NCBI GenBank assembly: GCA_000696115.1
Contig: JJOH01000016.1
Location: 1-64,000 of the forward strand
Direction of reading: 5' to 3'
Origin: Streptomyces olindensis
GTDB lineage: Bacteria > Actinomycetota > Actinomycetes > Streptomycetales > Streptomycetaceae
Length of the DNA: 64,000 bases
Shown: positions 7,895 through 16,243 of the stretch, piece by piece
Numbering within the stretch: the first letter of the stretch is position 1
Layout of the letters: every line of letters begins with the position of its first letter
Program-made: the position numbers and the translations under genes
The notes under the pieces: model-generated
What the model saw: only the letters and a program-made list of their open reading frames with translations
The model's database searches: none
Told to the model about the DNA's origin: nothing

Positions 7895-8899
7895 CTAGGG
7901 GCGGAGCAGCACCTTGCCCACCTTCGGATCGCCTGCTCCCACCAGCTCGATGGCCTGCGAGAACTCGGCGAGCGGCAGCTCGTGCGTCACCAGCGGCAGC
8001 GGGTCGAGCAGACCGGCGGCGAACACCCGCACCGTGTGCGCCCAGGCGTCCGGCGGCGCACCGAAGACGGTGTGCACCTCCAGCTGCCGTACGACGAGGT
8101 CGGTCGGGTCGAGACCGTCGGCACCCGGCGCCGGGATCCCGGTCAGGACCAGCCGGCCACCGCGGCGGAGCAGGGCGGCGGAGATCCGCGCGGCATCCGC
8201 GGACCCGGCCGTCTCGATCACCACGTCGAAGTCGTCCGGGAGGTCCTGGTCCTTCGTCCGGAAGTCCGTCGCGCCGTACTGCCGCGACAGCGCCTCCCGG
8301 TCCCGGCGGGTGCCGACGACCAGCAGCTCGGCCGGCGAGTTCGCCTTGAGGAACTGCACGGCGAACATGCCGAGCGTGCCCGTGCCGACCACGGCGACCC
8401 GCTCGCCCGGCTGGGCGTTCCCCTTCAGCGCCGCCGCCGCGATACAGGCGGCGGGCTCCAGGAGGGCCGCGGCGGTGAGGTCGCAGTCGTCCGGGAGGGC
8501 GTGCAGGAGACGCGCCGGGAGGGTCAGCGTGGCCGCCATCGCGCCCGGCTGGGTGAACCCGGTCTCCTCGTACCCGGCCGTGCACAGGGTCGTCTCGCCC
8601 GCGTGGCAGCGGTCGCAGACCTGGCAGTTGCGGAAGCCCTCACCGACGACCTTGCGGCCGACGAGGGACTCGGGCACACCGGCACCCACCGCCTCCACCG
8701 TCCCGGACCACTCGTGGCCCGGGGTGAGCGGATAACGCACGTACCCCTCGGGGCGGTTGCCCTGGTAGACCTCGCGGTCGCTGCCGCAGATCCCGGAGGC
8801 GTGGACGCGCACCAGGGCCTCGCCGGCCTCGGGCCGCCGTGGCTCGTGCGGGACGAGACGGTGCTCGCCCGGCGCGTCGATCACTACCGCGGTGCTCAC
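7895..8899 (-). CDS. Zinc-dependent alcohol/sugar dehydrogenase (MDR superfamily)
   Basis: Medium-chain dehydrogenase of 334 aa that would oxidise a polyol or sugar-acid hydroxyl with NAD(P). Catalytic-zinc residues are visible in ASGICGSD and TPGHEW. The structural zinc lobe has four Cys in CQVCDRCHAGETTLC. The Rossmann motif is GTGTLGMFA. GTG 8899 is chosen for GGGGGAG 4 nt upstream; a longer reading would run into the neighbouring dehydratase gene. It lies 61 nt downstream of the dehydratase. A variant operator (8913-8928) lies directly before the start. Galactonate/galactitol-type substrates are plausible from context only. Confidence 0.87.
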   Translation of the reverse strand: MSTAVVIDAPGEHRLVPHEPRRPEAGEALVRVHASGICGSDREVYQGNRPEGYVRYPLTPGHEWSGTVEAVGAGVPESLVGRKVVGEGFRNCQVCDRCHAGETTLCTAGYEETGFTQPGAMAATLTLPARLLHALPDDCDLTAAALLEPAACIAAAALKGNAQPGERVAVVGTGTLGMFAVQFLKANSPAELLVVGTRRDREALSRQYGATDFRTKDQDLPDDFDVVIETAGSADAARISAALLRRGGRLVLTGIPAPGADGLDPTDLVVRQLEVHTVFGAPPDAWAHTVRVFAAGLLDPLPLVTHELPLAEFSQAIELVGAGDPKVGKVLLRP

Positions 8900-8912
8900 G
8901 TCGCTCCCCCGG

Positions 8913-8928
8913 GTTTCGAAGGTTTCGG
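8913..8928 (+). promoter_or_regulatory. Variant sugar-regulon operator before the zinc dehydrogenase
   Basis: GTTTCGAAGGTTTCGG, a close relative of GTTTCGACAGTTTCGA at 10268-10283, located 13 nt before the dehydrogenase start. Confidence 0.4.
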
Positions 8929-8960
8929 ATGCCGGCTGAGGGTTTCCGGGTGCCGGACGG

Positions 8961-10124
8961 TCACTGGGAGCCCTTGGGCTTGCGCTGCTCCCAGCCTTCC
9001 GCCCACAGGTCGAAGCGGGCCTGCTGCTGCGGGAACTCCGCGGCGGCGTCGACGTCCAGCTCCACACCGAGACCCGGCGCGTCCGAGACGTGGAAGCAGC
9101 CGTCCTCCGGGTTCACCTGCGGGGCGCCCTTGACGACCTTCTTGATCTCCGCGTCCGCGAAGTCGTTGAAGTGCTCAAGGATCTTGAAGTTCGGGGAGGT
9201 GAAGCCGACCTGGAGGGAGGCGGCGGTCAGGACCGAGCCACCCACGTTGTGCGGCGCCACCAGCATGTAGTGGGTCTCGGCGGTCGCGGCGAGCTTCCGG
9301 GTCTCCCAGATACCACCGATATGGCCGACGTCCGGCTGGATGATGTCCACGGCCTGGCTCTCGAACAGCTCGCGGAACTCGATCCGGTCGTGGATGCGCT
9401 CGCCCGTGGCGACCGGCATGTCGACCTTCGCGGCGACCTTCTCCAGCGCCTTGAGGTTCTCCGGCGGGACCGGCTCCTCCAGCCACGCCGGCTTGAACGG
9501 CGCCAGCTCCTTGGCCAGGCGCACGGCCGTGGCGGGGGAGAAGCGGCCGTGCATCTCCAGCATCAGCTCGGCCTCGGGGCCGATGGCGTCCCGGACCGCC
9601 TCGATCAGGGAGACGGCGTACAGGGTCTGCTCGTGGTCCAGCTCGAAGTGGCCGGTGCCGAAGGGGTCGATCTTGAGCGCCCGGTAACCGCGCTCCATGA
9701 CCCCCTGGGCGGCCTTGTGGTAGGCCTCCGGGGTGCGCTCGGTGGTGTACCAGCCGTTCGCGTACGCCTTCACCTTGTCGGTGACCTTGCCGCCCAGCAG
9801 CTGCCAGACGGGGACGCCCAGGGCCTTGCCCTTGATGTCCCAGCAGGCCATCTCGATCACGGCGATGCCGGACATCACGATCTCGCCCGCACGGCCGTAG
9901 TCGCCGTACTTCATCCGCTTGACGAGGTCCTCGACAGCGAACGGGTCGGAGCCGAGAATGTGGTTGACCTCGGCCTCCTTCAGGTAACCGAGAAGGGCGT
10001 CGGTGTGTCCCAGCATCCGGGTCTCGCCGACTCCGGTGATCCCCTCGTCGGTGTGCACCTGGACGTACGTCAGGTTGCGCCACGGCGTCCCGACCACGTG
10101 TGTGCTGATTCCGGTGATGCGCAC
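8961..10124 (-). CDS. Enolase-superfamily sugar-acid dehydratase (mandelate racemase/GalD-like)
   Basis: Predicted to abstract the alpha proton of an aldonate and remove water, giving a 2-keto-3-deoxy acid. The enolase-superfamily order is intact: N-terminal capping domain, LEMHGRFS (first ligand position Glu instead of the usual Asp, followed by the catalytic His), WLEEPVPPEN (second ligand), ATGERI (third ligand), QPDVGHIGG (Asp of the His-Asp dyad) and APHNVGG (His). Length 387 aa matches galactonate/gluconate dehydratase relatives. Start GTG 10124 has GAGGGA 8 nt upstream. It is the first gene of the catabolic series, followed by the zinc dehydrogenase. The substrate is not determined. 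Confidence 0.85.
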   Translation of the reverse strand: MRITGISTHVVGTPWRNLTYVQVHTDEGITGVGETRMLGHTDALLGYLKEAEVNHILGSDPFAVEDLVKRMKYGDYGRAGEIVMSGIAVIEMACWDIKGKALGVPVWQLLGGKVTDKVKAYANGWYTTERTPEAYHKAAQGVMERGYRALKIDPFGTGHFELDHEQTLYAVSLIEAVRDAIGPEAELMLEMHGRFSPATAVRLAKELAPFKPAWLEEPVPPENLKALEKVAAKVDMPVATGERIHDRIEFRELFESQAVDIIQPDVGHIGGIWETRKLAATAETHYMLVAPHNVGGSVLTAASLQVGFTSPNFKILEHFNDFADAEIKKVVKGAPQVNPEDGCFHVSDAPGLGVELDVDAAAEFPQQQARFDLWAEGWEQRKPKGSQ

Positions 10125-10182
10125 GGCGGTAGTCCCTCGCAGGTTCGTCGGCTCAGTTCCGTCAGTTCATTCAGTTCGACGT

Positions 10183-10286
10183 GTTCGATATTTCGGCACA
10201 CGTTCGAAATGTTGGCGTGACAGTAAGGACGCGGCGGTGGGGGTGTCAATGGGTCGCGCGCATAACGGTTTCGACAGTTTCGAAAC
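10183..10286 (+). promoter_or_regulatory. Cluster of candidate operators upstream of the dehydratase
   Basis: The region contains GTTCGATATTTCGG (10183-10196), GTTCGAAATGTTGG (10202-10215) in direct orientation with 19-nt spacing, and GTTTCGACAGTTTCGAAAC (10268-10286), which ends in the palindrome GTTTCGAAAC. The 10125-10367 gap between the divergent dehydratase and SCO2400-family genes holds no other evident feature. Confidence 0.5.
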
Positions 10287-10367
10287 CACGGGCGGAGCGT
10301 GTCCCTACAGAACCTTCACAGCTGGATCTAGGAACGTGACCAACGCGGAACTTAATCTTCCCGCGTC

Positions 10368-11198
10368 ATGGACTACTGCGACCCGTGCCGACGGCACCTG
10401 AACGGCGCCCTCGCCTGCCCGGGGTGCGGCACCTCCGCCGATGCGCTGCGCTGGCGTGAGCCGGAATACCACGCTGTGCCCCAGGGGGGCGGCGGCGTGG
10501 CGGACGAGGTCGGCGGGTTCCAGGGGTCGGACGAGCCTGCTGGGCCGCCGTCGGACGAGTACGGGCCCGACGACGACCATGACGCTGATGAGTCCGACGA
10601 GGCCGACGACGGGCAGCACGTGGGGCGTGCCGCGCGGCGGCGTGGTCGTGGCCGCGGGCCGGTCGCGGAGGGTCCGGGCTCGGCCGGGACGAGCCGACGG
10701 GACCGGAAGGCCGCGGCGCACCGCCGACGACGGCGCCGGGCGCTCTTCATCGCGGCCGGATTCGTCCTGGCGGCGGGTGGGCTGAGCCTCGCCGAACTCG
10801 GCAGGGACGCGCCGAAGTCGACACCGAACCCGGCGGCGGCCGGGGGCGAGTCGGCGGACGGGGACGCGTCGGTCGAGGCGGGGGAGCCGGGCCGCTCGTC
10901 GGGCGAGGCCGCGGCGGCCGACGGGGCGTCCGCGTCACCGAGCCCGGGGGCTTCCGGCTCGCCGTCGGCTTCGGAGTCCCCGAAGGGCGACAAGTCGAAG
11001 TCCCCGACGGAAAAGGCGACTCCGAGGGATCCGGAGTCGCCCACGACGGGCACGTCCCCGAGCCGGCCGACGTCGGTCCCCACGGCCGCGCCCCCGGCAC
11101 CGGCGCCGACCCCGACCTCGGGCCGCACCACACCGCCACCCGCCCCGGAACCCTCACCTTCGGAAACCTGCAACCGCTTCCTGTGGTGGTGCACGTAG
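10368..11198 (+). CDS. SCO2400-family zinc-ribbon membrane protein
   Basis: Family of unknown function, 276 aa. A four-cysteine ribbon opens the protein (C4-x2-C7, C17-x2-C20). An acidic stretch with runs of Asp/Glu and an Arg-rich basic patch follow, then one transmembrane helix (near residues 125-145, ALFIAAGFVLAAGGLSL), then about 120 residues of Ser/Pro/Thr/Ala-rich sequence ending in CNRFLWWCT. Topology is probably ribbon inside and Ser/Pro tail outside. The two Cys at the extreme C-terminus could form a disulfide. It converges with the methyltransferase gene, with only 20 nt between stops. Confidence 0.75.
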   Translation: MDYCDPCRRHLNGALACPGCGTSADALRWREPEYHAVPQGGGGVADEVGGFQGSDEPAGPPSDEYGPDDDHDADESDEADDGQHVGRAARRRGRGRGPVAEGPGSAGTSRRDRKAAAHRRRRRRALFIAAGFVLAAGGLSLAELGRDAPKSTPNPAAAGGESADGDASVEAGEPGRSSGEAAAADGASASPSPGASGSPSASESPKGDKSKSPTEKATPRDPESPTTGTSPSRPTSVPTAAPPAPAPTPTSGRTTPPPAPEPSPSETCNRFLWWCT

Positions 11199-11218
11199 CG
11201 CCTTCCGCGCGGGGGGCG

Positions 11219-11806
11219 TCACGGAATGTCTTTCAAGACCACCATTTCGCCCTTGCCGATCGGGAAGACGCAGCTGAGGTAGCCGTCCGAGGCCTCGACC
11301 AACCGCGTGAAGGTCTCCAACTGGTGAGCGTGAGAGACGGCGTTGTCGACCACCATCACACAGCCGTTCGCGAGAATTCGCTGGAGGGAGGGCCACCAGC
11401 CGGCGTACTGTCCGCGATCGCTGTCCAGGAACACGAAGTCGTACTCGCCGGCTCCGCACGACTCGATGAACCGGCCGGCGTCGTCCGTGATCTGCCGGAT
11501 GCGGGGCTGGAGTCCGGCGCGCTGGAAGTTCCGCTCGGCCATCGCGACCTTGCCGGGCGCCTGTTCGACGGTCGTCACCGAACCGCCCTCGCCCACGGCC
11601 TCCGCCAGCCACAACGTCGAGTAGCCGTTGGAAGTCCCGACCTCCAGGACGTTCTTGCACTTGCCCGCCTTGATGAGCATCGTCAGGAACATGCCGGTGT
11701 CGTGCGTGATGTTCAGCATCTTCCGGCTTCGGTCGTCCGTTGCCGCGTCGTTCGCCGCGCCGAACTCCTCCAGCTCGCCCAGCAGTTCGATCAAATCCGC
11801 TCTCAT
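11219..11806 (-). CDS. SAM-dependent O-methyltransferase (CCoAOMT/Methyltransf_3 type)
   Basis: Transfers a methyl group from SAM to a hydroxyl, probably on the product of the neighbouring enzymes. SAM motif I is VLEVGTSNGYSTLWLA (residues 53-68). Acidic residues typical of metal-dependent catechol-type enzymes are seen in FVFLDSDR and MVVDNAV. At 195 aa it is compact for the family (about 220). ATG 11806 has GAGAGGA 5 nt upstream. It is the last gene of a six-gene minus-strand operon; its distance to the transporter gene is 29 nt. Codon third positions look less strictly G/C than in the flanking core genes. Confidence 0.85.
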   Translation of the reverse strand: MRADLIELLGELEEFGAANDAATDDRSRKMLNITHDTGMFLTMLIKAGKCKNVLEVGTSNGYSTLWLAEAVGEGGSVTTVEQAPGKVAMAERNFQRAGLQPRIRQITDDAGRFIESCGAGEYDFVFLDSDRGQYAGWWPSLQRILANGCVMVVDNAVSHAHQLETFTRLVEASDGYLSCVFPIGKGEMVVLKDIP

Positions 11807-11835
11807 GTCGCGTCCTCTCCTCGCTTCGAGGCGCC

Positions 11836-12594
11836 TCACCAGGTCATCAAGCTCTGCACGGCGACGAACACCCCGAGGAGCGACAAAGCGACACAGAGCA
11901 CAGTGCGAAACCGCTCCTCGGAGACCCTCTTGCGGATCCGGCTTCCGATCGACATCCCGAGGAACGCCGGGGCCAAGGATATGGCTGACATCACGGCGAG
12001 GTTGACGCTGAGCAGGTCCTGCGTCTGCAGCGTCCACGCCAGACCGACGGTGGACAGGGTGAAGAGAATGCCCATGCTCTGCACCAGCTCGTCACGCAGG
12101 AGCCCGACGGACTGCAGGTAGAAGACCCCGGGGACGGCCGAGGAGCCGGTCGCTCCGGTGAGGAACCCGTTGGTGGCTCCGGAGACGACACCCACGGGGT
12201 GGTGCCACCACTTGCCGCGGATGTTCACCCGCAGGCGGAACAACCCGAGCACCCCGTACACCGTCAGCCCCAGGCCGAGCAGGGCCGACATCACATCCGC
12301 CCGGAAGTAGCTCAGCGTGAAGGCGCCGGACACGGTGAAGACCGTGGCGGCCAGCAGGAACGGCCACGTGACGCGGACGACCTTCCGGCCGTGCCCGCCG
12401 CTCGTCGCCTGCACGACATTGGTCAGGAACGTCGGCACGAGGATCAGCGCCTTCGCCGGATGGATCCCGATCGTGGCGGTCAGGATCCCGAGGACGACGG
12501 GCGGCAGGCCGAGGCCGGTCAGACCCTTCACCAGCCCACCCCCGAAGAACGTCAGGACGATCACCGTGATGACGACCGGGTCGAATGAGATCAC
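11836..12594 (-). CDS. TSUP (TauE/SafE) family membrane transporter
   Basis: Integral membrane protein of 252 aa with about eight hydrophobic helices in two repeats. The family-type N-terminal segment is GGGLVKGLTGLGLPPV, and GATNGFLTGATGSSAVP is the second-half counterpart. TSUP proteins move small anions such as sulfite, sulfonates or organic acids. Located inside the six-gene operon (7 nt after the cupin gene), it may export the pathway product or an acidic by-product, or import a precursor. Direction and substrate are unknown. Confidence 0.85.
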   Translation of the reverse strand: MISFDPVVITVIVLTFFGGGLVKGLTGLGLPPVVLGILTATIGIHPAKALILVPTFLTNVVQATSGGHGRKVVRVTWPFLLAATVFTVSGAFTLSYFRADVMSALLGLGLTVYGVLGLFRLRVNIRGKWWHHPVGVVSGATNGFLTGATGSSAVPGVFYLQSVGLLRDELVQSMGILFTLSTVGLAWTLQTQDLLSVNLAVMSAISLAPAFLGMSIGSRIRKRVSEERFRTVLCVALSLLGVFVAVQSLMTW

Positions 12595-12601
12595 GTGCGG
12601 C

Positions 12602-13129
12602 TCATGGCTGAACGGCCGCCTGCGGATGCTCCGTTTCGATACCGCGAGACACGAAGCACCGCAGTGCCGCCACCACGTCCGCCTGCTCCTGCGGAGTCAG
12701 CACCTCGGGCTTTTCCTGCTCGAAGTGATCGGCGAGCTTGACGATGTCGGCCCGGCGATCCCCGATGTGGACCGTGCCGTCCACGACCGGTGTCCGCGTA
12801 CGGTCGACGAACTGCTCCGCCAACTCCTCGCCGGCCGGGACGAAATTGATGTCGAACGTGCCGATCTGCAGGAGCACGTAGCGCGACAGCGTGCCGACAG
12901 GGGCCGCGTTGCCGAACCGGTGCCTGCTCGGGCTCGGAACCTGGAAGACCTCACCAGGCTCGACGGTGAACACCTCGTCGGTGTCGGGCAGTTCGATCAC
13001 GATGCGGCCCTGCGAGCAGTACATCATGTCCGACACCGCGTTGTGGAAGTGAAAAGGGACGGCCTTGTGGTCGAGGTTGAACACACTGACGCGCAGGCCG
13101 TCCTGGTAGTAGAACTCTTTCATCTCCAT
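12602..13129 (-). CDS. Cupin-domain protein
   Basis: Small beta-barrel protein of 175 aa. Cupin motif 1 gives FHFHNAVSD (H27, H29, with D34 where Glu is usual) and motif 2 gives PSPSRHRF (H70), so a 3-His/1-Asp metal site is likely. Conserved EPGEVFQVPSP matches the inter-motif turn. The C-terminal 70 residues are helical and charged. The gene starts 3 nt after the stop of the FAD-protein gene, indicating tight coupling. It could be a dioxygenase, isomerase or binding protein acting on the pathway intermediate. Confidence 0.8.
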   Translation of the reverse strand: MEMKEFYYQDGLRVSVFNLDHKAVPFHFHNAVSDMMYCSQGRIVIELPDTDEVFTVEPGEVFQVPSPSRHRFGNAAPVGTLSRYVLLQIGTFDINFVPAGEELAEQFVDRTRTPVVDGTVHIGDRRADIVKLADHFEQEKPEVLTPQEQADVVAALRCFVSRGIETEHPQAAVQP

Positions 13130-13132
13130 GGC

Positions 13133-14914
13133 TTATCTCCTTGTTTCGCTGCTGACCAGTCCGGGATCGTCCACGGCGGCGGCGGAGGAGGAGGAGCCGG
13201 CTGCTCCCGCCGTCCCGGTCCAGTCGTCGGCCAGCCACTGGGCCGCCGCGACGAACGCACCGGCGTAGTTGTGTTCGTTCTGCCAGAATCTGACGGGCGC
13301 CCCGTAGGCCGACAGATGCGGCGACGGAACGCACACCCCACCCGCCCGCTTCATCACCCGGTAGCCGCCGCGCGCGTCGAGCGCGATGCCGCCCGGGGCG
13401 TATCCGCCCTCCTCGTGCGGGACGATCTCACCTCGCCGCAGCAGGTTCTGGATGAACGGCGAGGGATGACGCTCCATGGCGAAGTCCTGCGCACTGGCAC
13501 GGACCATGCAGTCCGCTCGCAAGGTCGCCGTTTCGCCGGACTCGGACCGGTACGTGACCCGCAGCGTGCCGTCCTCCTCCACCTGCGTGTGCCGGGCGTC
13601 GTCGTAGCCCAGCCTGACGGTCGTCAGCACTCCGGCGTCCATCAGGGCGAGGAGCTTCTCCGCGACGGCGGCCGGCATCGGTACCGCCGTCCGTATGAAG
13701 TGGGTGTCGAGCAGGCGGTCGTAGACTTCTTTGTCAGCGGGTTCGAGCCGGCTGTAGAAGCGCATCCGCCGTGCCTTCAGCACGACCGTGTGGACGAGGT
13801 TCCCGGTGGAGGAGTCCTTCAGATCACTCGCCAGCTTCTCCCGGGCGGTGCGCCAGCGAGGGCTCCTGACGTCCTCCCACCCCAGCGTCCCCCCGGTCGC
13901 CCGGCGCAGATCCTTGTCCAGCAGCTCCAGAACGCGCTCGATCTTCAGGTGCCCTCGGTGCTCGCGCCGGATCGCGTCGAGGTTGTTCTCGGTCAGATGG
14001 TGGAGCTCGTACGGTGCGAGCGGACCCCGGACCGGAGGGAAGAAGCCCGAGCGTGATCCGGCGACCACGGACAACGGCTCGGCGTGCGCCGTCGGCCGGT
14101 ACCCCGCCACGTGGCCGTCGCGGGAGTAGGCGAACTCGCCCTCGTCGCACAGGGTCAGGATGGCGTCGATGCCGCTGGGACCCATCCCCTGGACGAACAC
14201 ACGGGGCCGCTCATCCTGTGCGCGGCGGGAGCGGATCCGGCGGGCGACGGCGGCTCTCATGACGTCCGGTGGATACGGGGAGGCGACGTGGACACCGTGC
14301 TCCGACGGTGTCCCGGCCGTCCCCGGCTGCCAGTGCCCCGTGCTCAGCAGGACCTGGTCGAGCCCGTCCACGGTGAACTCGCGGCCGGTCTCCAGATCAC
14401 GGAGCAGGACGGAGAACCCGTCCGGCTTCGTGCGGCCGTCCCTGGCCTCGTGGCGCACGTACGACCGCACCTCGATGCCGTGCGCTCGGGCCTTCTCGAC
14501 GGTCTCCTGAAAGCGCTGCCGAAGGTAGATGCCGAACAACGCACGCGGATAGAACTCACGGTCGTCGGGCTGCCACTCGTCCAGCTCGATGCCGGGATGC
14601 GTCTCGAGGACGAGCTCCGGACACTCTGTGATGAGCCACGGTTTGCTCGCGGTCATCCAGTCGACGAAGTCGTTGCCGTGGATGCCCATGGTGCTCGCTT
14701 CGTTGTTGCACCGGTGGGCGAGCTGGACGTTGCCCTGCGCGTACGGGTATCCCGGCCCGTTCACCGGTCCCTGCTCCACCGTGACGATGGTGACGGCCGA
14801 TGGCGGAAGCAGGGACAGCCGGTGCGGGTCGGTCATGCGCCGTACCAGGTGCCACAGCGCGCACGTACCGGCGAAGCCCGTACCGACGATGCAGTACTTG
14901 ACGGTGTCTGCCAT
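13133..14914 (-). CDS. Two-Rossmann FAD/NAD(P)-binding oxidoreductase (PF13454-type)
   Basis: A 593-residue flavoprotein. The FAD motif GTGFAG is at residues 11-16; the family-characteristic PRALFGIYLRQRF segment is near 133-145; a second nucleotide motif GMGPSG (243-248) probably binds NAD(P)H. The layout resembles Class B/N-hydroxylating flavoprotein monooxygenases, but activity is unassigned for this family. The C-terminal 30 residues are Ser/Ala-rich. The ATG has GAAGG 5 nt upstream. It lies 13 nt after the aminotransferase gene and 3 nt before the cupin gene. An N- or C-hydroxylation of an amine or amino acid is one plausible role. Confidence 0.8.
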   Translation of the reverse strand: MADTVKYCIVGTGFAGTCALWHLVRRMTDPHRLSLLPPSAVTIVTVEQGPVNGPGYPYAQGNVQLAHRCNNEASTMGIHGNDFVDWMTASKPWLITECPELVLETHPGIELDEWQPDDREFYPRALFGIYLRQRFQETVEKARAHGIEVRSYVRHEARDGRTKPDGFSVLLRDLETGREFTVDGLDQVLLSTGHWQPGTAGTPSEHGVHVASPYPPDVMRAAVARRIRSRRAQDERPRVFVQGMGPSGIDAILTLCDEGEFAYSRDGHVAGYRPTAHAEPLSVVAGSRSGFFPPVRGPLAPYELHHLTENNLDAIRREHRGHLKIERVLELLDKDLRRATGGTLGWEDVRSPRWRTAREKLASDLKDSSTGNLVHTVVLKARRMRFYSRLEPADKEVYDRLLDTHFIRTAVPMPAAVAEKLLALMDAGVLTTVRLGYDDARHTQVEEDGTLRVTYRSESGETATLRADCMVRASAQDFAMERHPSPFIQNLLRRGEIVPHEEGGYAPGGIALDARGGYRVMKRAGGVCVPSPHLSAYGAPVRFWQNEHNYAGAFVAAAQWLADDWTGTAGAAGSSSSAAAVDDPGLVSSETRR

Positions 14915-14927
14915 CGTGGCCTTCAGC

Positions 14928-16208
14928 TCAGGACTCCAGACGGGTGAGGGCGTGCCGGATGCGTGTGGCGGCCTCAGTCAGAAGCGAACCGGTGCGGCCG
15001 CAGTTGATCCGCACGAAGTGGTCCAGCGCCTCGCCGTGCGCGAAGTGGCTGCCGGCGATGGTGGCCACCTTCGCTTCGGCCAGCAGGAACTGCTCGGCGG
15101 TGGCGTGACCGAGCCTCTGGTAGGCGTCGGCGTGGGCTGACAGGTCGACGAAGAGGAAGTAGCCGCCCTGCGGCGGGCTGACCCGCAAGGAGGGTATGGG
15201 CTGCAGTTCTTGCAGCATCGCCTCCAGATTGGAGCGGGCGATCTTCGCCCTGAAGGTCGCCACCTCGTCCATCTCCGGCTGCAGTGCGATGTGCGTGGCG
15301 ACCTGCCCATAGGTCGACGCGAACGACGTGAGGTTGACCTGGGCGCGCGCGGCGGCCTCCACGATGTCCTGGGGACCGCAGAGATAGCCGATCCGGTCGC
15401 CGTGCATGCCGTAGGTCTTGCCCGGTCCGGTCACCGACACGGTCCATGGCCGCATGGAGCAGCGATCGCCGCCGGCGAGCGGCACGTCCAGGGCGGCGAA
15501 GGTCGTCGCCCGGTCACCGAGGACGTGTGCTTCGTAGGGTGTGTCGAACAAGACGTGGACGGGGCTCTCGCCGCGGTCCTGCCGCCGGGTGTTGTGCCGC
15601 GCGAGGACCTGGGCCAGTTCCGACAGTTCCGCCGTCGAGTAGATCTTGCCCGTCGGGTTGATGCAGTCGCCCAGGACGACGATCTTGGTTCGCTCGGAGA
15701 GCGCTCCCTCGAGAGCCCGCGCGGTGAGGCCCTCGTCTGCCGGTACCAGGACGGTCTTCGGGATGGCTTCGTGCAGCCGCACCATGTCCGAGTAGTGCGG
15801 CCAGTTGGGCACGGGGATCACGACCTCGTCGCCCGGGTCCAGCAACGCGTGGAAGGTCGCCGAGATGGAGCCCTTCACACCGCCCGGTGTGACCATGACC
15901 TCCGTGTCGGGGTCGTACTCGATGCCATGCAGGCGAGCCACCCGTGCGGCGATGGATTCGCGCAGGAACGTGAATCCCTTGACCGGTGCGAAAGCATGCA
16001 CGGTTTCGGATCTCTGCTCGATGAAGTCGATGACTCCACGGTCGATCCGGGGGTCGGTCGGGGTGTCCAGCGCGCCAATGCTCAGATCGATGATCTGGTC
16101 GTCCGCGGCGACTCCGCGGTTGAGCGCGACGAGCTTTGCCGCGGTGCCGTGAGTAGCGGATTCGGGAATGCTCAGAACTGCCTTGGAGATTCCTCTGTTT
16201 CTCTGCAC
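14928..16208 (-). CDS. PLP-dependent aminotransferase, class I/II
   Basis: Fold-type I enzyme of about 426 aa. Visible elements are the PLP-phosphate loop TPGGVKGS (107-114), NPTGKIYS (184-191), the D222-x2-Y225 pair that contacts PLP, the Schiff-base lysine K264 in TGPGKTYGMHGDRIGY, and the substrate-carboxylate Arg in HFVRINCGR near the C-terminus. No ATG is available. GTG 16208 gives a family-length protein, though its GAGAGAGG box is 15 nt away, so the start is uncertain. It belongs to the six-gene operon, 35 nt after the diiron oxidase gene. It probably supplies or consumes the amino group of the pathway substrate. Confidence 0.83.
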   Translation of the reverse strand: MQRNRGISKAVLSIPESATHGTAAKLVALNRGVAADDQIIDLSIGALDTPTDPRIDRGVIDFIEQRSETVHAFAPVKGFTFLRESIAARVARLHGIEYDPDTEVMVTPGGVKGSISATFHALLDPGDEVVIPVPNWPHYSDMVRLHEAIPKTVLVPADEGLTARALEGALSERTKIVVLGDCINPTGKIYSTAELSELAQVLARHNTRRQDRGESPVHVLFDTPYEAHVLGDRATTFAALDVPLAGGDRCSMRPWTVSVTGPGKTYGMHGDRIGYLCGPQDIVEAAARAQVNLTSFASTYGQVATHIALQPEMDEVATFRAKIARSNLEAMLQELQPIPSLRVSPPQGGYFLFVDLSAHADAYQRLGHATAEQFLLAEAKVATIAGSHFAHGEALDHFVRINCGRTGSLLTEAATRIRHALTRLES

Positions 16209-16243
16209 GACGCTTACGAGCTGCCTCTCTCTACTCGTCGAAC

